A stretch of 64,000 nt of DNA, from the NCBI GenBank assembly GCA_963556145.1, contig OY744461.1, positions 8,132,891 to 8,196,890 on the forward strand, written 5' to 3'. The notes beneath the pieces were generated by a model. That model ran no database searches, was not told the DNA's origin, and saw only the letters and a program-made list of their open reading frames with translations. The stretch comes from Hygrocybe punicea. Taxonomy: Eukaryota > Basidiomycota > Agaricomycetes > Agaricales > Hygrophoraceae. A program made the position numbers and the translations under genes. Shown here in pieces: positions 13,034 through 24,600 of this stretch; position 1 is the stretch's first letter, and the number at the start of each line of letters is the position of its first letter.

Positions 13034-13821
13034 GAAAAGCAAGACAGATGAGTGCAAAGCTGAGAAAATTTGCTGAAATGAGCGGTTAGCGTACTCACGG
13101 GGGAAACAGTCGACAAAAACTTACAGAAAGGAAGGAACTTATGAGCACTGGCAAGAGGGGGAAAAGGAACTTCACGCGTTGTTGTACTGGGTTTGAGAGA
13201 GGCAAAAGGAGCTCGATGTGTTGTTGCTGTGTTGGGTTGATGAGGTTAACAAAGTGGTTGTTGGGACAAGGAAAGAAACAAACCGGAGGGCGTCCTAGAT
13301 GGTGTGAGAGACAGCACAAGAGGGACAACGGGAATTCGACGCGTTGCTGTTGAATGGTTGAAAAACGTGTTGGGTTCCACTGGCAGTCCATCGTGATTGA
13401 TGATCCGCGACGCAGACAGAGAGAAGATGAGAAGGGGCGGTGACAGATTAAATGGCAGAGGTGCTGGAGAGGTAGTTGGTAATTCAAACGAGACTGTACA
13501 CAATGGATGAAGAGGTGCGTGAGAGGTACGACGGGTCCATGAGAGAAGACTCGTCGTACCAATTTGGCACGTTCATTCTAGCCAATCAGATTTTGTTTAA
13601 CGATGCGCTGAATGTAAAACTGGGCTTATTGGACAACGACTGCGCTAAAAATCATGAAGAAATTGTAAAGATGCTCCACAGTTACTGCCGTTCGACTTTA
13701 CACCAAATTCTCTTTGATATCACACAGAGGTATTGTGAAATTAAAGGCTTTGTAAGTCCCTTCAACGAAGCTTGAACAATTATACAGATTATCTAACCCA
13801 TTCACCTTTCTTTTTGTTTAC
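13034..13821. other. Divergent intergenic region inside the KDZ element
   Basis: Separates the accessory gene (minus) from the 217-aa gene (plus), so it should hold both promoters. It includes GT-rich tracts with repeated ttgttg (13170-13370) and a 90-codon open frame from 13503 (MDEEVRERYDGSM) that I could not relate to any family and do not call. Confidence 0.5.
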
Positions 13822-14531
13822 ATGGGCCGCCGAGCAAAGTACTACAGCCTAGCAGACAAGGCTGCTGCCGCCAAAGCTCGCCGGAGGCTATCATCCCAGA
13901 GGTACGTTTTTTTTCGCCCCTACAGCCTACCTTTAACATTTGAATTTAATACCTCAGCGCTCAAGTTCAAGCAGTACGATCGATGAAGAATAAGGCTGCA
14001 TACATTCGCCTGCACAGTCGGAAAGGGTCATCAGTGACCTCAACATCCTGCCGAGAGCTCTTGGACTTCCCAGAGCTCCCAATCCGCCTCATCTGCCAGG
14101 CGTTGCTCCCTTTGCCAGACCACACCAGTTTTTTCTTCACAGAGGCACTTCGGAGTGCAGAGAACCTTGATGAATCTGACCTAGGGCATTGGGATCAGGA
14201 CCCCCCTTACAATTCGACCCAAGACACGGATACACCCTCAGAAAGACGCTTTACCGAAAGGCTCGGGGAGGTGATGCATGGCAGACGATTGCGGTTACAA
14301 CAAGAGGAGGATTTAGCGAGGGACAGGACTTTTGAGGGGTGGACTCGCAAGCAACAGAGGGAAATATTGTGCAGTGAGTTGCGGGATGTACTAGCGAGCT
14401 GGGAAGGACTGGCTGGCTATCTCACAAACTACAAGGCCAGCCCCCGTGAACTATACATGGCAGAACATTTATTACAGTGGCGGGCTCGCAAAGCGGTCCA
14501 TCTTAGTGAAAAATGGGAAGATCTTGTTTAA
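13822..14531 (+). CDS. KDZ-associated hypothetical protein, 217 aa
   Basis: Two exons: 13822-13901 and 13958-14531, with a 56-nt intron (GTACGT...CTCAG). The phase is consistent and gives 217 residues. It starts MGRRAKYYSLADKAAAAKAR, a basic N-terminus; the middle has the acidic phrase NLDESDLGHWDQDPPYN; the C-terminal half looks helical (MHGRRLRLQQEEDLARDR) and ends LLQWRARKAVHLSEKWEDLV. The same arrangement of basic start, LDESDL-x-x-WD and HLQWRAR-type end occurs in small genes beside KDZ transposases, so it is probably a KDZ accessory protein, function unknown. It ends 7 bp from the convergent transposase stop. Confidence 0.75.
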
Positions 14532-14538
14532 ATGTAGT

Positions 14539-16679
14539 CTACATCGTAGGCAAGCTAAGCGCGAGGTGAAAAACATAGTTCCTGACTTCGCCTATGTCAT
14601 GTTCTGTGATATTGGGGAGGTGGCAGCCTCGGAGAACAGCCGCGATGCATGCCAGTACCCATACGCCACAATCGTACCCATTGGTTTGAACAGGGAGAAC
14701 CTAGAATACAGTTAAATGTAAATTCAACATGACACCAAGGTCAAACATGCCGATATTGGATGGGCTGTCCAATCTTCCATGGTGATGCGAAGGTTGTTTC
14801 CATGCCGGTTGGCAAGCCGAACCATAGATGAAATCAGACACGAGATGTCCTTGACATCTTGCACCCAAGGCCGGCGAGCGGCAAAGCTGTCAAAGAGGTA
14901 CAAGCAGCGATCTAGCACAGATATTATACATACAACCCAATGTTCCGCCGCCCTCCGGTGGATGGGAAGGACCCAGATGTTCTTTTGCCAGTAGGACGTC
15001 TTGTGTATATTGCGCCAGAGTTCTTCATCCGAGGCACTGTAACGGATGCGGGGGAGGTCGAATGTCGACAGGAGGGCGCAACACTCAGCAGTACGAATGC
15101 CACTGATGCTGAACTGGTGTTGCAGGAGTGCAGCACCTGCATTGATACATACATCATTCAAGCGCGCATGCTTCGAACCGAGGATTTCAAGGTCTCGCTG
15201 CTCGAAGATATGTGTTGGCAGGTTATTGAGCTGGTGGAGGATGCGACGCATATTGATATGAAGGGTTTTCAACTGGAAGTGTGTCGTCGTTTGGAAATCA
15301 CTCAGCATGCCACTGTCGGTTTGAAGGTCCCGCTAAGATGTTCATTAGGATGGACTTGAGAGTTTGCAAATGAGGAGATAAATCATACCGGTAATCTCCA
15401 TTCCATCTTGACATTAAAAAGGGCAACGGCTTCATCGTATTCTGACTCTTCATGTTCTACAGAAAGGAGGTCTGCAATGGCAAGTTGATCGCTATCGAGT
15501 ATCGGAGGGGTTTCGTCCAACAGCGGATCCAGTTCGAAGTCAATCAAAGGGATGGCTCCCATTGCCGTAGATGGCTGTTGTAAAGAACCTCTGCCGAGGT
15601 TCAGTGGCGCTAGAGTGGGAGGTTGTATAGGCCCGACGTGAAGTGCTAGAATCTTGTGATGGTTGGGCCAGCGAGTAAGGAGACGGAGAAGTCGCTTATG
15701 CTGTCGTTGTAACAAAGTTACCAAATGTTGAACTACTAAAACTGTTAGAGGTCAAAACGACTTGTATGGAAAGTGTTCTTACATGGCTGCACTCGAAGAG
15801 CTAACTCTAAAGCAGCTAGTTCGTTCCTTGTACAGCGGCAAAGGTTTTCTGCTTCTTGATGTAGGCGGTCTCTCTCTTCCTGGGCCCTGTCGACTTTCAG
15901 CATCGCCCGGATGCCTTCGCGGACATCTGGATCTAGTGTTGCCGAAGTTCAGTTCGGTCCGGTTCCGACCCTTTTTGGCGGAACCGCGAACTGAACTTTG
16001 GGTCCGGTTTGGCGCATGGCCAAACCTGGACCCAAACGGCTTTGAACCATCTCTTAGCGTTCGGTCTGGGTTCAGACGCGGTCTGAACCCCAGACCGAGG
16101 TTGGCTCACCCCTGAGCTCCGTTCTCCTCGCGAATGGCAGGCACGTATCAATTGATACGGCGCTACGCTTCGCGAGGAAGTTGGGCTACGGGGGAGCCGT
16201 CTGGTGCTGTTGCTGCTGCTGCTGCCGCTCCCACTGCTGGTGCTGCTGCTGCTGCTGCCGTCGCCGTCGCTGCTGCGCTCCTGCTGCTGCTGTTGCCGTT
16301 GCCGCTGCCGCTGTTGCTGCTGCTGCCGGCATTGCTGCTGCTGCTGCTGCTGGCCGTCGTGGTGGTGGTTGCCGTTGTTGTTGCCACCGCTGATGGTGAT
16401 GTTGGGGCTTGATGCACCAGCAGCAGCTGCTGCTGCTGCCGGTGTTGCTGCTGCCAGCGTTGCTGCTGCTGCTGCTGCTGTTGCCGCCGTTGCTGCTGCC
16501 GCCGTTGCTGCTGTTGCTCCTGCGCTCCTGCTGCTGCTGCTGCTGCTGCTGCCGCTGCTGCTGCTGCCGCTGCCGGCGCTGCTGCTGCTGCTGCTGCTGC
16601 CGCTGCCGGCGCTGCTGCTGCTGCTGCTGCTGCTGTTGCCGCCGTTGCTGCTGCCGCCGTTGCTGCTGTTGCTCCTGCG

Positions 16680-16710
<31 letters not shown>

Positions 16711-16741
16711 CGCTGCCGGCGCTGCTGCTGCTGTCGTGGCC

Positions 16742-16777
<36 letters not shown>

Positions 16778-19700
16778 GTTGCCGTTGCCGTTGCCGTTTC
16801 CGTTGCTGCTGTTGCTGCTGCGCTCCTGCTGTTGCTGCTGTTGCCGTTGCCGCTGCCGCTGTTGCTGCTGCTGCCGACATTGCTGCTGCTGCTGCTGGGC
16901 GTCGTGGTTGTCGTTGCCGTGGTTGTCGATTTTCCTGTCGCAAATAACATTAGTAAAGTTAAGAAAAAAAGGAAACTTACCTTGAGGAACACAACACAAA
17001 TTGTGTTGTGTTCAATCCGCGTTGATGTTGCTGTGTCGCGTGAAAGCTACCTCGTCACGGCCGGTCACATGATACCGTTTAACACGAAATGGTAAGTAAA
17101 GAAATATGAAAAACAAATGAAATAAATTCCTTAAAAATATCCGCGTTCGTGGTTTGGACGTGGTTTGGAGCCGTTCAGGAAATCCGGCCAGCCTCGAAAC
17201 CCTGAACCGAACCCGCGGTCCGGTTCAGCATTTGGCTGAACTTAGACTGAACCCCGGGTTCGGTTCGGGGTTTGAACCGGGTTCGGCTAGGTTCGGAACC
17301 GAACTACGGCAACACTATCTGGATCATCCAGCCAGCGTGGTATGCCACCAGTTGCCGGTGACACCCAGACGTCTTCCATCAGGTGCGTGCAGGCCCGCAG
17401 TTCAGCCAGCTCAGTGGGAAGCGGTTTGGGTAATGGTATCGCCCATTCACTTTTGTAGAGCGACTCCATGGTTGCACAATAATGATTGAACTTGCGTATT
17501 GCAGTGATAAGTGCCGGGCAGCGTCTAGCGATTGCTTTGCGTGTATGCTGATGTAGCTTGGTACCTGCGAGACATCGGAATTTGGAAAGGTGTGACACTT
17601 CGGGAACATACCTAGAGCTGCTTCACGACCGCCTGCCGCTTGATCGAGTTTATCCCACTCGAAGAAACTACCTATGGCTCGTTTTCTTATGTTGATCTTG
17701 AGATCACGAGCCATTAACAGGGCTTGGAGGAACTCGAAGTCAATGCCTTGAAGCTCAGGAAAGATTCGGTGGACATTGAGAGATCCATACAGACCATCTA
17801 CCTTCTTCTTGAGGTGGTCGTGGGTCTTTTCAAGGCTCTCCAAGAGGCTCTTGGTAGGTCCTTGTCCGATGGCTTTTTGAGCAGCATTTATGGTTTTGTC
17901 AAGTGAGTCGAGGTCACTTTGCAGGTTAAGAACCGAGTCAAGTTCCTTCTTGAGGCGGATGGGGGCATCTGATCATTAATTATCAGTTGTTGTAAGATCT
18001 AGTATTGGCGAAGTGAACTGACGAGTACGCGCTGACAATTGGGATGCCTGTTGCAGATGCCATTCCTGGCGAAGATCGGGTAGGCTGACACCACAGTCGT
18101 CGAGGATGGCTTGGGCCTTATCACCTTGTGCTTTTACTCCGAGCCGAAGACGTCGTTGAATCCAATCACCAAGGTCATCACGCAGCTCGTGACCTATAGC
18201 CTTTGCCTGGCGATCAAGAAGCCAGATGCGTCGTGACCTCTGGGGAGGTTCCTGGTTAGTGTCATGGGATGCACTTGAGTCCGCTAGCGAACTTACACCA
18301 GACGATCTAGTGATACCGATAAGCTTTCTAAGGCGCGACCAAAGGCGTTCCACACCCTCCCCGTCTGTCAGACCCATTCCTAACTGTAGCCGAGGGTTAT
18401 ATACAAGTTGACATGCCCACTGGTGCCCGTATGCGTGCATTGCGTTCGTCACCAACATCAGCCGCCCAGCAACATTGTCGGAGAATATATCATACTGCAA
18501 ACATACTTCAGGTAAGCTGAGTGATGTAAATAGACAGCTTACGAGGTGGGATGATCGGTCAAGGACACAACCGATGTCGTACAGGCCAGTAACAGTGGCT
18601 TGCGTTGGGAGGAGAGTGAATAGGTGCTCAAAGAGAGCAACTGCGTACTTTTGTTGTTCTCCTGGTGTATCGATATTTGCAAAGAATAGTGGGATGTCGT
18701 GGCGGCAAACCAGCGCCATAACGCCGTTGTCATCGAAATGTTCTGAGGCCTTGTGTTGGCTGCCGTTTGTTGCGGTGTGTGCACTCTCGCATTCATCAAC
18801 TGCCTCGTCGGGAACCTTTGGCTTGTAGCGTTTTGCTGGCTTTTTGCGTGCTTGCTCTAGGCGGTCTCCTATTGCATCAACCTGACCTTTGGGTAGGAAA
18901 TATGCTGGTTCGTAAAACGCTGGACTGTCTCCGGATGCTGTGCGGTGGCGGTGATGTAGATTCCCGTCTGTTGCAACATGAATATCAGAGCCTCTGCATA
19001 AGTACCTTAGTAACTGGCTAAATTTTAGTATTAGGAGCTTACTCACCGGTCGAATGGCCTCCCAAATGTTTCACCCCCAAAACAGGCTGGGCATCGCTGC
19101 TGTAGGATCCACGAACATTGTTCCGGAGCTGATCTGGGTGTTGACGAGAGGTTGATGGGAGGTGATACCAGCACCGGTGTACCTGATGCTTGCGCTGACT
19201 CCAAGACCACCGGAAGGTCAAGTGGAGGTGAGATATGTCCTATGGGGTGAACAGTATCTGTCTTAAGGCGTTCGCAACATTGTTGAACCACTGAGTCGAC
19301 CTCTTTCTCGGCTATGATCCGCAGAGAGTCGTACCACTGTATAGCATATCCAAGACCACGTCTGAAAGGATCTCGAACTGGAGCACCCTAGAGAATAGTC
19401 AATGGGGCTCTGAAATTAAGAGAGGAATGCATACCGTCTTATCTAGAACATCAAAACCCCGCTCTGTGTAAAATGAGTGCAATGCTGCAGATAATGCGTT
19501 GACAGCTTCGCAAGATCGTTCGAATAGTGAACGGTAAAAATCCAAGAGGTGGATTGATACTGCCATTCGGGGTTGCGAGGGTGCTGTCGGGAAGAATCCA
19601 TTTGTGACCAGGGCTTGTGGTACGGTGCGGCAGCTACATGTTGTGACAGGAAGGGAAACAAAAACTAGACAGGCCGGTTAGTTTTGCACATTGATATCAA

Positions 19701-20258
19701 ACAACCAAAAGCACATTCGAACTGGAGGCATACTATGCTCATTGACTTGGTTCCACATGCCATCTGGTCACAGGTGTCCTCTATATGGGTAACAGCTGGA
19801 TGGATGGACGCATTCGAGTGCGTAATGTATGACAAGAGGGGATGGAGAAGGGAGGGCAATATAGCTTGCCACGACTGATAAAGACGATGAGCAGTGGTGT
19901 CAGGGTGGATACGTCGATGAACTTCGTCAGTTGGTTGATTATCCTCCGAGGCAGGCTCGGGAAACTTGAAAGTGGGTTCTTCGCTATGTCCGTGAGCTGT
20001 GGTAAGTATGGGATGGTCTCCATCATCATCTGGGATGTAGTCTGACTGCGCTGGTTCGATATTGACATCATCATCGGTCTCGCGGTGATGCCGTGCCTTC
20101 AAAGCTTTGAGCTGGGTGAGAAGTCGCTGGTGTTTAGCCTGTTGGCCTTGGATAACGACCCGGGTTGTGGTCTTCCGTTTGTCGCGTGGTTTTTGAGGGC
20201 TGGTGTAATGTTTCCCATGTCCAGAAGCGGCGAGATGGTTGGCACGACTAGATCGCAT
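14539..20258 (-). CDS. KDZ transposase fused to Ulp1-type cysteine protease (interrupted by hAT element)
   Basis: The start is taken at 20258 (MRSSRANHLAASG), where family-like basic sequence begins; an upstream ATG at 20441 is also open. Order: basic N-terminus; a Cys-containing block (about 19600, then CPACFGG near 19070); DIHVATDGNLHHRH; CRHDIPLFFANIDTPGEQQK; GLYDIGCVLDRS; MHAYGHQWACQLVYNPR; MGLTDGEGVERLWSR, the signatures of the KDZ core; then IWLLDRQAKAIGHELRDDLG and helical repeats. After the hAT insertion (15934-17317) the frame resumes at DPDVREGIRAMLK. The C-terminal Ulp1 domain shows all active-site blocks: AEHWVVCII (His), YLFDSF (Asp), QTNGYDCGVWVL (Gln, Cys; Cys codon 14668-14670). 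The last intron-like gap is unusually short (35 nt). Apart from the hAT element no lesion was seen. It should catalyse cut-and-paste of the element; the protease role is unknown. Confidence 0.85.
15934..17317. mobile_element. CAG-core hAT element, copy 1 (CTG on plus strand)
   Basis: Starts TAGTGTTGCCG and ends CGGCAACACTA, flanked by the perfect 8-bp duplication TCTGGATC (15926-15933, 17318-17325), as expected for hAT. It is 1384 bp with no transposase. The core (about 16200-16890) is almost pure CTG-type triplets. The subterminal parts are full of GGTTCGGAACC-like palindromes and a perfect 16-bp palindrome CGTATCAATTGATACG (16144-16159). An intron-like 46-nt segment (16980 down to 16935, GTAAGT...ACAG) sits beside the repeat. 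Removing the element and one duplication restores the KDZ reading frame. Confidence 0.92.
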
Positions 20259-20561
20259 TTGAGTCGTTCCAGTAACTTGACAAACGACGCTGATGATGCC
20301 AGTGGCCAGTGGGAACGGTAAGGTAAAGTTTTTCTGATGAGGTTTTAATATGTACATAATGGGGACGGCGTCAGAGGCTCCAGACAGAGCAGCCATGGAG
20401 GTGCAAAGCGCATTGATGCAAACCAATATGGTAATTCCCAATCGGGAAAAATCAGGGAAGCAAGAAGCTCCTGGGACCTAGGCCTCAAAGGCTACTTCTC
20501 CCTCACATAAGAACCCCCCCTTCGAGGCCGTGGGAACATCCTTAGAGTGCTGCCTAAGGTG

Positions 20562-20569
20562 CGCACAAG
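20562..20569. repeat. Target-site duplication of the KDZ transposon (right)
   Basis: CGCACAAG, partner of 8428-8435. Confidence 0.93.
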
Positions 20570-21075
20570 CTGTCTGGGACATGATGAAGTGTGAAAAGGC
20601 TGCAACAGTCATAGTCTTTTTGTTGGTCTTCATAGATGCACCCAAAGTCCCTGTGAACTTAAGAACAGCTGAAGAGCTGCGTAGAGACTCAACAAGGTAT
20701 GGAATATCATGAGCATCCATTTCACCATCCCTTACTACTGCAGCTGATATTACGAAGCCATCTGAGACCCAGAATGCTGACTGTTCATGATTAGCATTGG
20801 CACATAGTATGTGCAACTGAATGATCTTACCTCCAACCTCGACGCCAAACTTTTTGGCTGTGCAAAAAAACTCATCGGCAAATTTTGCCAACCTCTTGAG
20901 ACGGATCAAGTCTTGAATGAGACAACATCAAGGTCCCAAGCTGTTTGAGCAATGTTAATCTTGATGCCATTGTGCTTCTCGCGAATAAGGCGGCGGCAGC
21001 CCTCTCGGAGTAATGCTTTGGTCTCATCACTGGTGCGCCCTAGCATGCAGTGATAAACGCATCCACTCGATTGAC
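20570..21075 (-). pseudogene. SAP-type repeat gene, N-terminal fragment upstream of the KDZ insertion
   Basis: The minus strand reads KFGVEVGGKIIQLHILCANANH, FWVSDGFVISAAVVRDGEMD, AHDIPYLVESLRSS and FTGTLGASM, then FSHFIMSQTACA at the insertion. With the KDZ element and one CGCACAAG removed, the frame passes into LSFSDLQG at 8427. Stops near 20910 and 21045 break the upstream part (ALLREGCRRLIREKHNG). The family recurs in Agaricomycetes; function unknown. Confidence 0.5.
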
Positions 21076-21607
21076 ATTACTATTTCTGGGTGCAGCTTGA
21101 ATTTCGATGTGTTTCATCACACTGTCTCTCCTCGCTCTTGAACATGGGTACATCACCCCAGAGACTTGAAGAGAGCATGCTCCTGTAGTTTGGTCTAGTG
21201 TAGGTGTCCTGTCAAATTTTTTCGGGCTTTGGGAGTGGATTTTGAGATGGTGAAGAAGACATTTACATTTGTATCACTGTTTGATCATTCTGGCTACTGT
21301 TTCTCGACTGCTTCCACAGCTTGTATTCCTTAGTGAAATTATACATACATCCGTTACTACTAGTCAATTAGATCCCGTAAAACTCCGGGGGGGATTGAGC
21401 AAGCAGATAAAATGTAGAAATCAAATTTCAGACTCCCTGGGCAATATAGTATGGGGCTCTTCATCTCGCCCGCATACTCGGTGCCGAAGATGACCGTTTC
21501 CATGACTATGCATGACTATTGACTAGTATTGACTACTCTTGACTATGGATGATTATGCATAACTCACAACATGCATGACTGTACTGTCGATGACTGGTCC
21601 AGCCAGT
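21076..21607. other. Intergenic region upstream of the RNA-repair gene
   Basis: No gene seen. 21497-21600 holds at least seven TGACT/TGAC cores (catgactatgcatgactattgac...), an unusual cluster 80-180 bp upstream of the next start codon. Confidence 0.5.
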
Positions 21608-21615
21608 TATATAAG
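21608..21615 (+). promoter_or_regulatory. Likely TATA box of the RNA-repair gene
   Basis: TATATAAG, 63 bp before the ATG at 21678, in the expected orientation and downstream of the TGACT cluster. Confidence 0.55.
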
Positions 21616-21677
21616 CGGTCTTTACTGTAAAATAGCCAGGACAACACTGGACTATTGGCCATAATACAGTACAGCCC

Positions 21678-24600
21678 ATGGCCGCCTCCGACTCGGGTCC
21701 CGGGTCTCACGCTGTAGCGCTTGTGCTCCTGCCACCACCTCATATTGCCGCAGTCGTCGACACTCTACGCTCTGCAAACGACAAAGCCTGGCCCAGATGG
21801 TCGGCACATGTGAGTTCCATACGACTCAAGCTTGATTCCGGGTCTGCAAATCTAAACCGTCGTCGATTTCTTAGATCACTGTTCTCTTCCCCTTTGGGGT
21901 TGTTGACAATATCTCACATGTCGCTGAAACCCTGCGTTCAGCTTTGGCCAGTGCCGAACCTTTTCGTATCAGACTAGACAAAGTCGCGCGGTTCTCAACA
22001 CGCAACTACCAAACTGTGTATCTGGGCACCTCCAGCCCCACCCAAGCTCAAGCACTATGGAACACCGTAATCAAAGCCACAGCGCACAATACAAATGGCA
22101 AGCCTTACGTCCCTCACATGACACTCGGGCAGACTGCGCGCAACGCCGACTCCATTGCCTTCCTCACGGACAAGGGGAATAAACTCCTCGAGCGGCATGA
22201 TTTCAGCTGGCTTGTTGATAGCGTCGCGTTGCTCCAGAAACGCGAGGACCAAGGAGGGGTTATGGAAGTGTACGCGCAGATTCCCATTGGGCCTTACGTC
22301 GACGTCGTTCCGAGGGACCATAGCCCACTTAGGACACCAACTTACCACTTTGACGGTGTCCACTGGATACCGAAGACGCCAGCCCTTGCCACACCACCCC
22401 CGACGTCGCTCACTGTTGCAACCTATAACCTTCTCCATGACTCCGCCTTTCCGTTCTCATCCCGCCTTCCTCATGTTCTAGATGCCGTCTTCGAGTCTAA
22501 TGCGGACATGATCTGCTTGCAAGAATCGACGGACGAATCCATATCTCTCATCTTACGAGATGAACGAGTCCGTCAGAGATGGCCATGGTGTAGTCGATAT
22601 GAAATGGCTGTGATGGAAAGTGAGCGAAATGTGGTCATGCTTGCCAAAGAAGAATTTGGGTTTGAGTGGGTGAGGTTAGAGCTCGGCGGGAAGCACAAGG
22701 CATGTGTGATAGCCCGTCTCCGCCTTTCGGATTCGCAGCGCGACAAGTTCATCGTTGTTGCTGGCATACATCTCACTGCAGGTCGTACCCCTCCGATTCT
22801 TGACAAAAAACGCGACGAAATTGCGAAGCTCTTGGCATACCTCCGCGACCACCACACAGAAGATGATTGGATCGTCATTGGCGATGTCAACTGGCCTTCG
22901 GATGAAGATTTCCCTAGCAATAATGTCCTTGTGGACGTTTGGGCCGAGACGATGGGAGAAGGCGGGACGACATACGATCCGACTAGTAATCCGCTTGCCG
23001 CTGCCACGGCTAGGGAGAGTCGGACGCCAGAGAGGTATGATAGAGTGTTTGTTAAGAAGGGAAGTAAGTTGGTCGTTGGACTGAAGGGGCTTGAGCTGTT
23101 CGGTATGCCTGGAGCGGAAGGTCGAGCGGGGAGTGACCATTGGGGGTTGAAAGCTGTTTTCCGGTTCAGCGATGGTCAAGCCGGTCAACCAAATAATACT
23201 GAGGTCTCAAGGGCGCCTGTCTTTTCTCCCACTCTCCAGCTCTTACCCACCCACTTCAGTGAGGATCAGCTGCAAGAGCTTTGCGCTGAGAAGGGTTGTT
23301 TCCCATCCGAAGCTCGGAATGGCGAACTTCAAAATGCGGTGAATATCCTGCGTGGCTTCTTATCAAATGCAGCATCCTCTTCACCATCACAATCCCTTGT
23401 CAACGATGACTCTGCCAACCCTCCTCCCGCTGTTCGTCTCGTTGTTGAACCGGTCGGAAGCTTTGCAATGGGTTACCACACACCCACCAGCGACGTCGAC
23501 TGTGTAGTGGTTGGCAACATCAATCCCCAGACCTTTTGGAGCTTGGTGCGCTGGAAAATCCACGTCGCCAAGAATTTAGGACATGTCAAGCTGAGACGGT
23601 TTGTCAAAGATGCGTTGGTACAAATGATAGAGCTGGACGTTGATGGGGTCAAGATTGATATGCAATACTGCCCCGCTGCCAAATTGGTCGAATGGTATGT
23701 TTTTTTCATGTTTTTTTTAAAAAAATAGCCCAATTCTTACGATATACATAGTTGGCACGACCTTCCCAATATCCCTCGAACCTCGCCGCTCTTCTCCCTG
23801 CCAGTGTCCACTCTCCGGACTCTAAATGCACACCGAGACGCTCTCGTACTTCTCGAAAATCTACCATCCCCAGACACGTTCCGCCTAGCACATCGTGCAC
23901 TCAAGCTCTTCTTGTCCCACCACGGTATCGTCGGCGCCCGATTTGGCTTCCTGGGTGGCTTTCATCTTGCATTTGTCCTTGCACGGATCTGTATGCAGGT
24001 CTCACCATCGGCCACCGCTGCGCAGCTCGTCCGGATGTTTTTCCACGTGTATGCCCGCTGGGATTGGGAGCGTGAGGTAGTCACCGTGCCGATACCTGGT
24101 TTGGAAGGTGCTATGGTCGGAGGCTATCGCAGGTCGACACGTGAGCCGATGGTGGTCCTGTCGGTGGAGAAGCCACAGGTGAATATGACGGTCAACGCGA
24201 ATATGAATTCTCTCCATATTATGGAGAGCGTGTTTGCTTCTGCTGACCGGGCGTGTGAGGAGGGTTTATCCTGGAGGGAAATTTGTGGAGAAGTAGAGGG
24301 TGAATCACCATTTAGGCGATTCATAAAAGGTCACAAGGCATTTATCAAGATCGAAGTCAATTATTGGGGGAGTAATTGCATGATGGGAAGGGCGTCGGTC
24401 GGATGGTTGGAGAGTCGATTCGTTGGTGTGAGTGTGTTTTCCAGTTCATCCTGCTGGTAGTGTCTCTAATATTTCAGCGACAGTTGCTGGTTCAGCTACA
24501 CGCAAACGCGCCAATGGTTGGTGCTCATTTATGGCCATCGCGTTTTGTCGACGGCAGCACTGTGGACGATCGGAACTTGAGTGGTTTCTATCTGATTGGT

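Larger units (their letters stand above)
8436..20561. mobile_element. Complete KDZ DNA transposon, 12.1 kb
   Basis: Delimited by an 80-bp terminal inverted repeat (8436-8515 and 20482-20561; 73 of 80 bases match by eye) starting CACCTTAGGCAGCACTC, and by a perfect 8-bp target duplication CGCACAAG (8428-8435 and 20562-20569). It contains a minus-strand accessory gene, a plus-strand 217-aa gene and a minus-strand KDZ-Ulp1 transposase. Zisupton-type KDZ elements are known to make 8-bp duplications, which agrees. It lies inside an older repetitive gene whose reading frame rejoins when the element is removed. The transposase is itself broken by a hAT element at 15934. Confidence 0.93.

Noticed and set aside
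13476..13775. Plus-strand 99-codon ORF in the KDZ intergenic region
   Set aside because: No recognisable family, no intron signals, and located where divergent promoters are expected; left uncalled.
15933..17095. Long ORFs of polyQ, polyS, polyA, polyL and polyC in every frame
   Set aside because: CAG/CTG triplets contain no stop in any frame, so such frames are automatic in the CAG-core elements (likewise 50803-51810, 52279-53571, 55472-56534). Only the spliced CAG-sense reading is considered, as a hypothesis.
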